Below the pieces are notes generated by a model, which was not told where the DNA came from, did no database searches, and saw only the letters and a list, made by a program, of their open reading frames with translations. A stretch of 10,911 nt of DNA from Thiolapillus brandeum (GTDB taxonomy: Bacteria > Pseudomonadota > Gammaproteobacteria > Chromatiales > Chromatiaceae), in NCBI GenBank assembly GCA_011051425.1, contig DRLF01000179.1, forward strand, positions 1 through 10,911. Reading direction: 5' to 3'. This document shows, piece after piece, positions 7,981-10,911 of this stretch. Within the stretch, counting starts at the first letter, position 1. Every line of letters begins with the position of its first letter. A program made the position numbers and the translations under genes.

Positions 7981-8458
7981 TCGGCTGCGCCCGGGTGGTT
8001 TCTTGCTGCTGGCGCTGCTGGTGCTGGTCTTGGATCAGGCCAGCAAGGCCTGGGTCATGGCGGTGTTCCAGCCGTATGAAGTGCTGCCGGTACTGCCCGT
8101 ATTCAACCTGACCCTGGTGTTCAATGAAGGGGCCGCTTTCAGTTTTCTAAGTAATGCAGGAGGCTGGCAGCGCTGGTTTTTCGTAGGCCTTACCAGTCTG
8201 ATTTCCCTGGGGTTGCTGGTATGGTTGCTGCGCCTCAAGGCTTCGGAGCGTCTGACCGGGCTGGCGCTGGCATTGATTCTTGGGGGGGCTCTGGGCAACC
8301 TGGTGGACCGGCTGCGCCTGGGCAAGGTGACGGATTTTCTCGACTTCCACTGGCAGGGCTGGCACTGGCCGGCCTTCAACCTGGCGGACAGCGCCATCAC
8401 CCTGGGGGTGATGCTGATGCTGCTCGTATCTTTCAGGCCACAGCCCAATTCCCCGTAG
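7973..8458 (+). CDS. lspA: Lipoprotein signal peptidase (signal peptidase II)
   Basis: LspA is an inner-membrane aspartic protease that removes signal peptides from diacylated prolipoproteins. The 161-residue product has four hydrophobic segments (about residues 9-28, 67-87, 95-111, 137-156) and the family motifs [10 protein letters not shown] (15-27 region), [10 protein letters not shown] (50-59), [11 protein letters not shown] (104-114) with catalytic D112, VTDFLDFHW (119-127), and FNLADSAI (135-142) with catalytic D139. The length matches E. coli (164). The ATG lies inside the last codons of ileS (8-nt overlap), so translation is coupled. In many gammaproteobacteria fkpB and ispH follow; here the operon ends and a repeat-filled gap begins. 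I see no intrinsic terminator with a T tract downstream on the plus strand. Confidence 0.97.
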   Translation: MADRLRPGGFLLLALLVLVLDQASKAWVMAVFQPYEVLPVLPVFNLTLVFNEGAAFSFLSNAGGWQRWFFVGLTSLISLGLLVWLLRLKASERLTGLALALILGGALGNLVDRLRLGKVTDFLDFHWQGWHWPAFNLADSAITLGVMLMLLVSFRPQPNSP

Positions 8459-8465
8459 TTCAGAC

Positions 8466-8523
8466 TTCAGTCCGACATTTTCCACTCAGGAAATCATTGG
8501 TCGGGCTGAATCCCAACCTACAA
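8466..8523. repeat. REP-like hairpin element after lspA
   Basis: GGTCGGG (8499-8505) and CCCAACC (8512-8518) form a small stem with loop CTGAAT, followed by TACAA. Read on the minus strand this is TTGTAGGTTGGGATTCAGCCC, which resembles common REP palindromes of gammaproteobacteria. A second pairing is possible: TTCAGTCCGAC (8466-8476) with GTCGGGCTGAA (8500-8510), 11 bp with one G-T pair, enclosing TTTCC/GGAAA (8479-8483, 8489-8493). No T tract follows on either strand. A REP assignment needs genome-wide copies. Confidence 0.45.
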
Positions 8524-8547
8524 CCGTCCATGAGCTGCAGGGATGCA

Positions 8548-8754
8548 GGGAATGCTGGCAACGCAGGATGCATGCCCTGTACCTCGCTGCTCCTGCGCAT
8601 GACCTTCATGGAAAGAGGAAATGCTGGAAATGCCGGGAGCATTTCCAGTGTCCTGCGCTCGCGGCATACGACCGCCAGGGAAGGCGGAAGTGCAGAAAAT
8701 GCAGGAGTAATTTTCTGTCCGTGCATCCTGTACATCGCCGCTCCTGCGCATCCC
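8548..8754. repeat. Three imperfect 69-bp tandem repeats with internal hairpins
   Basis: Blocks starting at 8548, 8617 and 8686 share a 26-bp head of the form GGRARTGCWGRMAAYGCMGG and are exactly 69 bp apart. In the second copy CTGGAAATGC (8624-8633) pairs with GCATTTCCAG (8639-8648). In the third, CAGAAAAT (8693-8700) pairs with ATTTTCTG (8710-8717) at the aligned place. Two base pairs differ by compensated double changes (T-A to A-T and G-C to A-T), which suggests the stem is kept. Copy tails share CGCYGCTCCTGCGCAT and CTGCGCYCGCGGCATAC but are shuffled by small indels. I see no coding potential. The remainder of 8459-8786 outside the REP-like element holds nothing else I can name. Confidence 0.7.
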
Positions 8755-8784
8755 TGCGCCCGCGGCATACCGTACATCCTGTAC
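8746..8784 (-). repeat. Mini-hairpins exposing GGA on the minus strand
   Basis: On the minus strand GCGCA-GGGA-TGCGC (complement of 8746-8759) and GTACA-GGA-TGTAC (complement of 8772-8784) are perfect small hairpins with GGA at the apex. The second resembles the CsrA-binding consensus RUACARGGAUGU with one base missing. Both lie beyond the terminator at 8787-8821, so they would be transcribed only by read-through or from another promoter. Confidence 0.35.
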
Positions 8785-8786
8785 AT

Positions 8787-8821
8787 AAAAAAACCCCGGT
8801 CACGTCCTGTTGTGATCGGGG
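8787..8821 (-). terminator. Intrinsic terminator for minus-strand transcripts
   Basis: On the minus strand CCCCGATCAC, loop AACAGGAC and GTGACCGGGG form a 10-bp stem with one A-C mismatch, followed at once by seven Ts (complement of 8787-8793). Orientation is clear: the A tract precedes the hairpin on the plus strand, and no T tract follows it there. It would end the putative CsrB/RsmY-like RNA and any read-through from the BtuF-like gene. The loop itself carries a GGA motif. Confidence 0.85.
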
Positions 8822-8925
8822 CTGTCGCCTGGCTTGGTTTGTTCGTTCCCTGATTCTTCCTTGATCGTTCGTCCTTGTACGAATTCTTCCTTGTGCTTCC
8901 TTGTTTTGGCGACGGGTACAGTGTC
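8787..8925 (-). ncRNA. Putative CsrA/RsmA-sequestering small RNA (CsrB/RsmY/RsmZ type)
   Basis: The minus-strand transcript of this stretch is purine-rich and carries CAAGGAAG three times (complements of 8896-8903, 8886-8893, 8856-8863), CAAGGACG (8870-8877), CAGGGAA (8846-8852) and ACAGGACG (8803-8810). All match the A(N)GGA core bound by CsrA/RsmA. TTCGT/ACGAA (8868-8872, 8879-8883) forms a hairpin with loop ACAAGG, the classic presentation of such a site, and ACAGGAC sits in the terminator loop. GTCGCC/GGCGAC (complements of 8908-8913 and 8824-8829) could close the whole domain. It ends at the terminator at 8787-8821 and has a GacA-type site upstream. Known: RNAs of this class titrate CsrA and are switched on by GacA/UvrY/LetA-type regulators. 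The 5' end is not defined; I see no strong -10, and about 8910-8930 is a guess. No open reading frame explains it. Confidence 0.72.
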
Positions 8926-8967
8926 TCAGTTCTGCTTTCCCGTGTCTGTAGGGAAGAACGGAAGGCC

Positions 8968-8987
8968 TTGTAGGAATATTCCTACAA
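8968..8987 (-). promoter_or_regulatory. 20-bp palindrome resembling a GacA/UvrY upstream activating site
   Basis: TTGTAGGAATATTCCTACAA is a perfect 20-bp palindrome. Its 18-bp core (8969-8986) has the spacing and ends of the GacA site TGTAAG-N6-CTTACA, with one symmetric change (A to G and T to C in the inner arm). It lies about 50-70 bp upstream of the likely 5' end of the small RNA. It overlaps the stop codon (TAG, complement of 8982-8984) of the BtuF-like gene, so it does not look like that gene's own promoter. Confidence 0.65.
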
Positions 8988-9800
8988 TTGCTGACAGAGT
9001 TGCTCCAGTCCTTCGACGATCCGGGGGCCGGGGCGCCCCAGGGTGGAATCGGCAGTGATGATGCTTGCGGATGTGTTCAGCCGCTCCTGTGCTGGCTGGC
9101 TGGTGATGACAATCCGGGAAGGGGTTGCCAACAGGCTCTCGGCGGAGACGGTGAACACCCCGCGGGGCACGGAGGCAAAAACATTGTGCAGATGGGCCAG
9201 CTCAAGAACTTCGTTCAACCAGTGTTTGCCTCCGATGGTCATTGGCGGGCTGGGCCATATCTCGTAGTAGACGCTGTCGTAAGGGTCGCCGGATCGCCCT
9301 GAACAGGCGGCGTCGAGTCGGGCGGTGAAAAGGGCAGCAGCTTTCTGTCCTTTTTCTGCATGACCGGTCAGTATGCCCAGCTTTTTCAGTGCGTCGGCGA
9401 TAGCGGACAGGGATCCGGGTTCACTCATGAAAACAGGAATACCGGAAGCCTGCAGCCACTGCAGGTCACCGGGGCGGATGCCGGAAGCCCAGGCAACAAC
9501 CAGATCGGGATTACTGGCAAGCAGCCATTCTCTGTCCAGTCCGCCCAGGGTGCTGGTTTTCGGGATATCGCGCATCACATCCGGATAGTCGAAGAACTGG
9601 GCTGCCGCGATGATTTGGGGTGTTGCCCCGATGGCCAGCAGCATCTCGGTGGTATGGGGCGACAGGGTGACGATGCGTTTGGCAGCAGCAGGAAGGACAA
9701 CACTGCGGCCCAGATCATCCTGTACCTTTATCTGTGCACACACACTGCTGGATATGAGCACGAATACCAGCAGCAGGGCCGGTTTCAGGAAGCGTCTCAT
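8982..9800 (-). CDS. btuF: BtuF-like periplasmic cobalamin/metal-chelate binding protein
   Basis: The 272-residue product has a signal peptide (RRFLKPALLLVFVLISSSVCA, likely cut after residue 22) and one periplasmic-binding domain of the helical-backbone type (PF01497). Visible family blocks are RIVTLSPHTTEMLLAIGA (about 43-60), YPDVMRDIPKTSTLGGLDREWLLASNPDLVVAW (about 72-104), GIPVFMSEPGSLSAIADALKKLG, and SPPMTIGGKHWLNEVLELAHLHNVFA, which parallels E. coli BtuF (266 residues). It would deliver vitamin B12 or a corrinoid to a BtuCD transporter; no permease or ATPase gene is in the window, so a related ligand such as heme or siderophore cannot be excluded. The ATG overlaps the ampD stop as TGATG, with no good Shine-Dalgarno sequence, implying translational coupling. 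The TAG stop lies inside the palindrome at 8968-8987. Confidence 0.88.
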   Translation of the reverse strand: MRRFLKPALLLVFVLISSSVCAQIKVQDDLGRSVVLPAAAKRIVTLSPHTTEMLLAIGATPQIIAAAQFFDYPDVMRDIPKTSTLGGLDREWLLASNPDLVVAWASGIRPGDLQWLQASGIPVFMSEPGSLSAIADALKKLGILTGHAEKGQKAAALFTARLDAACSGRSGDPYDSVYYEIWPSPPMTIGGKHWLNEVLELAHLHNVFASVPRGVFTVSAESLLATPSRIVITSQPAQERLNTSASIITADSTLGRPGPRIVEGLEQLCQQL

Positions 9801-10348
9801 CAGGTATTCAGAAGGGCAAGATAGCGGGGCCAGTCGAAAGCAGGACCGGGATCGGTTTTTCTGCCCGGCGCGATGTGTTCGTGACCGGTAATGCGCTCAG
9901 TGGTGATGTCAGGGCAGACGTCCATGATGGCCTTGCTGAGTTCGGCCAGGCGCTGATACTGGATGTCCGTATAGGGTATTTCGTCGCTGCCCTCGAGTTC
10001 AATACCCACAGAGAAATCATTGCAGCGATGCTGTCCCCGAAAGCAGGATTCTCCGGCGTGCCAGGCGCGCTTTTCCAGGGGCACAAACTGCAGGATTTCG
10101 CCATCTCTTTTGATCAGAAAATGTGCCGATACCCTGAGGTGGCTGATTTCCTGGAAATAGGCGTCTTCGGAGGTGTCCAGCCGGTTGAGAAAAAAATCCT
10201 CTATCCACGGCCCGCCAAACTGTGCCGGAGGCAGGCTGATGTTGTGTATGACCAGCAGATCCACTCTGGCATCACCAGGCCTTTCATCACAGTTCGGGGA
10301 AGGGCAGTGGCGAATGTTTTTCAGCCAGAGGGGAGGAGATGACTTCAT
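9800..10348 (-). CDS. ampD: AmpD, 1,6-anhydro-N-acetylmuramyl-L-alanine amidase
   Basis: AmpD is a cytoplasmic zinc amidase that cleaves the peptide from anhydromuropeptides during cell-wall recycling. Losing it induces AmpC in organisms that have ampR-ampC. The 182-residue product (E. coli 183) shows PSPNCDERP, LLVIHNISLPPAQFGGPWI, HLRVSAHFLIKRDGEILQFVPLEKRAWHAG, CNDFSVGIELEG, and TGHEHIAPGRKTDPGPAFDW. Zinc ligands by alignment with Citrobacter AmpD (H34, H154, D164) are H35, H156 and D166. The frame is open back to a TTG at 10405, but that lies inside the predicted promoter; ATG 10348 gives the family N-terminus. No clear Shine-Dalgarno sequence is present. It overlaps the BtuF-like gene by one base. 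Confidence 0.96.
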   Translation of the reverse strand: MKSSPPLWLKNIRHCPSPNCDERPGDARVDLLVIHNISLPPAQFGGPWIEDFFLNRLDTSEDAYFQEISHLRVSAHFLIKRDGEILQFVPLEKRAWHAGESCFRGQHRCNDFSVGIELEGSDEIPYTDIQYQRLAELSKAIMDVCPDITTERITGHEHIAPGRKTDPGPAFDWPRYLALLNT

Positions 10349-10387
10349 GTTGGTGAAATGATTGGCAGGGAATGAATTTAATGGGTT

Positions 10388-10416
10388 ATAATCCTTTCTA
10401 CTCAATAAGTTGTAAA
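10388..10416 (-). promoter_or_regulatory. Likely sigma-70 promoter for ampD
   Basis: On the minus strand TTTACA (complement of 10411-10416, 5 of 6 to TTGACA) and GATTAT (complement of 10388-10393, 4 of 6 to TATAAT) are separated by 17 bp. Transcription would start near 10381, leaving a leader of about 33 nt before the ATG at 10348. The AT-rich stretch just upstream (about 10417-10440) could serve as an UP element. Confidence 0.5.
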
Positions 10417-10554
10417 AATATTTTATATTTGACTTTAATTTTGGCCGGATTTCCTTTATAAAACAAATACCAAGTGCTGCAGTAGGTAGATCAGGGAATC
10501 GATGTGATCTGATTCAAAGGATATGTGACGGCAAATGGATTCGTCGCAGTATTG

Positions 10555-10588
10555 CTGTCAAACTACATACAGATAAACAGTTTGACAG
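10555..10588. promoter_or_regulatory. Inverted repeat with 10-bp arms upstream of the DUF1631-like gene
   Basis: CTGTCAAACT (10555-10564) and AGTTTGACAG (10579-10588) are perfectly complementary across 14 nt; half-site centres are 24 bp apart. It lies about 52 bp before the ATG at 10641. The right arm contains TTGACA (10582-10587), a perfect -35 hexamer, but no -10 follows at the usual distance. An operator or a hairpin in the leader are both possible. The rest of 10417-10640 shows TTGACT (10429-10434) and TATAAA (10457-10462), too far apart (22 bp) for a normal promoter. Confidence 0.4.
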
Positions 10589-10640
10589 ATTATTTTGGGT
10601 TTGCAACAGGAGCCATTGAGCTGGATTTGATCTTATCCTC

Positions 10641-10911
10641 ATGCAGCAGTCCAACACACAATCTATGACGCTGTTTCAGAAGCAGCAGCTGCACATCGAA
10701 TTCAGTGCCCAGCTGCGTTACTGGATCGATTCCCATCTCGACGGATTCTTCGAGCAACTGGACGAGGAATTCTTCAGTCTTGCGGAAAGTGCTGTCAACG
10801 ATCTGGCCCAGCGAAGCTATATCGATGCCATTCGGGAATTGCGCCAGAACCGGGAGGTGCTGAGCAGCAACTACCGGGCGCGGGTACTGCTTGCCACGGA
10901 AAAATTTTTCC
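10641..10911 (+). CDS. DUF1631 family-like protein, N-terminal 90 residues (partial, runs off right edge)
   Basis: An open frame begins at ATG 10641 (a stop lies in frame at 10617) and stays open to the window end. It begins MQQSNTQSMTLFQKQQLHIE and continues with DGFFEQLDEEFFSLAES, RSYIDAIRELRQNREVL and LATEKFF. It is helical, acidic and without signal peptide. This opening (small helices, a 'D-FELAE' stretch, then 'YFDAMRELR'-like) resembles the N-terminus of DUF1631 proteins, which are large cytoplasmic proteins of unknown role, some joined to PilZ-like domains. The assignment rests on a short segment and is tentative. No good Shine-Dalgarno sequence is visible; ATG 10665 is an alternative start. 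It is divergent from ampD. Confidence 0.65.
   Translation, partial: MQQSNTQSMTLFQKQQLHIEFSAQLRYWIDSHLDGFFEQLDEEFFSLAESAVNDLAQRSYIDAIRELRQNREVLSSNYRARVLLATEKFF

Noticed and set aside
8624..8648. 10-bp hairpin as the lspA terminator
   Set aside because: No T tract follows on either strand; the hairpin is part of the repeat unit.
8548..8754. Possible CRISPR array
   Set aside because: Three 69-bp units are similar along much of their length and diverged; there are no short identical repeats separated by unique spacers.
8460..8864. Several short open frames on both strands after lspA
   Set aside because: They run through the tandem repeats and the terminator, overlap one another, and have no ribosome binding sites or family features.
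9360..9824. Plus-strand open frames opposite the BtuF-like gene
   Set aside because: The minus-strand frame has a signal peptide and clear family motifs; the plus-strand frames have none.
10582..10610. TTGACA as a promoter for the DUF1631-like gene
   Set aside because: No TATAAT-like hexamer lies 15-19 bp downstream; the hexamer is better explained as part of the inverted repeat.

Overview
The window looks like chromosome from a free-living gammaproteobacterium. The reasons are the gene set (yaeQ, ycgN, murJ, ribF-ileS-lspA, ampD and a DUF1631-type start), the close match of each product to enterobacterial or pseudomonad lengths and motifs, and the GC-rich coding sequence broken by AT-rich gaps. 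A sulfur-oxidiser-like (Chromatiales-type) lineage is a guess only. I see no phage, insertion sequence, tRNA, rRNA or CRISPR array.

Layout. Positions 1-1333 are on the minus strand: a partial unrecognised gene (1-234), then ycgN and yaeQ, which overlap at TAATG and probably form a two-gene operon. Positions 1334-1682 are a divergent intergenic region rich in symmetric sites: three 11-bp-phased CTACC repeats, two consensus DnaA boxes, two dyads, and the likely murJ promoter. From 1683 to 8458 the plus strand carries a housekeeping operon, murJ - secreted discoidin-domain protein - ribF - ileS - lspA, with very short spacers or overlaps. It joins lipid II flipping, flavin cofactor synthesis, Ile-tRNA charging and lipoprotein maturation, with one unusual secreted protein of unknown function inserted. 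Positions 8459-8786 are non-coding: a REP-like hairpin, then three imperfect 69-bp tandem repeats. Positions 9800-10348 (ampD) and 8982-9800 (BtuF-like) form a minus-strand pair overlapping at TGATG. Positions 10349-10640 are intergenic, with an ampD promoter and a long inverted repeat. A plus-strand DUF1631-like gene starts at 10641 and runs off the end.

The most interesting item is between the BtuF-like gene and the repeats, on the minus strand at about 8787-8925. It is a probable CsrA/RsmA-sequestering small RNA of the CsrB/RsmY/RsmZ type. It has six GGA motifs in about 100 nt (three identical CAAGGAAG, plus CAAGGACG, CAGGGAA and ACAGGACG), one of them in a 5-bp hairpin and one in the terminator loop. 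It ends in an intrinsic terminator with a 7-T tract. Upstream lies a perfect 20-bp palindrome whose 18-bp core has the layout of the GacA/UvrY upstream activating site (TGTAAG-N6-CTTACA), here TGTAGG-N6-CCTACA. This is inferred from sequence and has not been tested.
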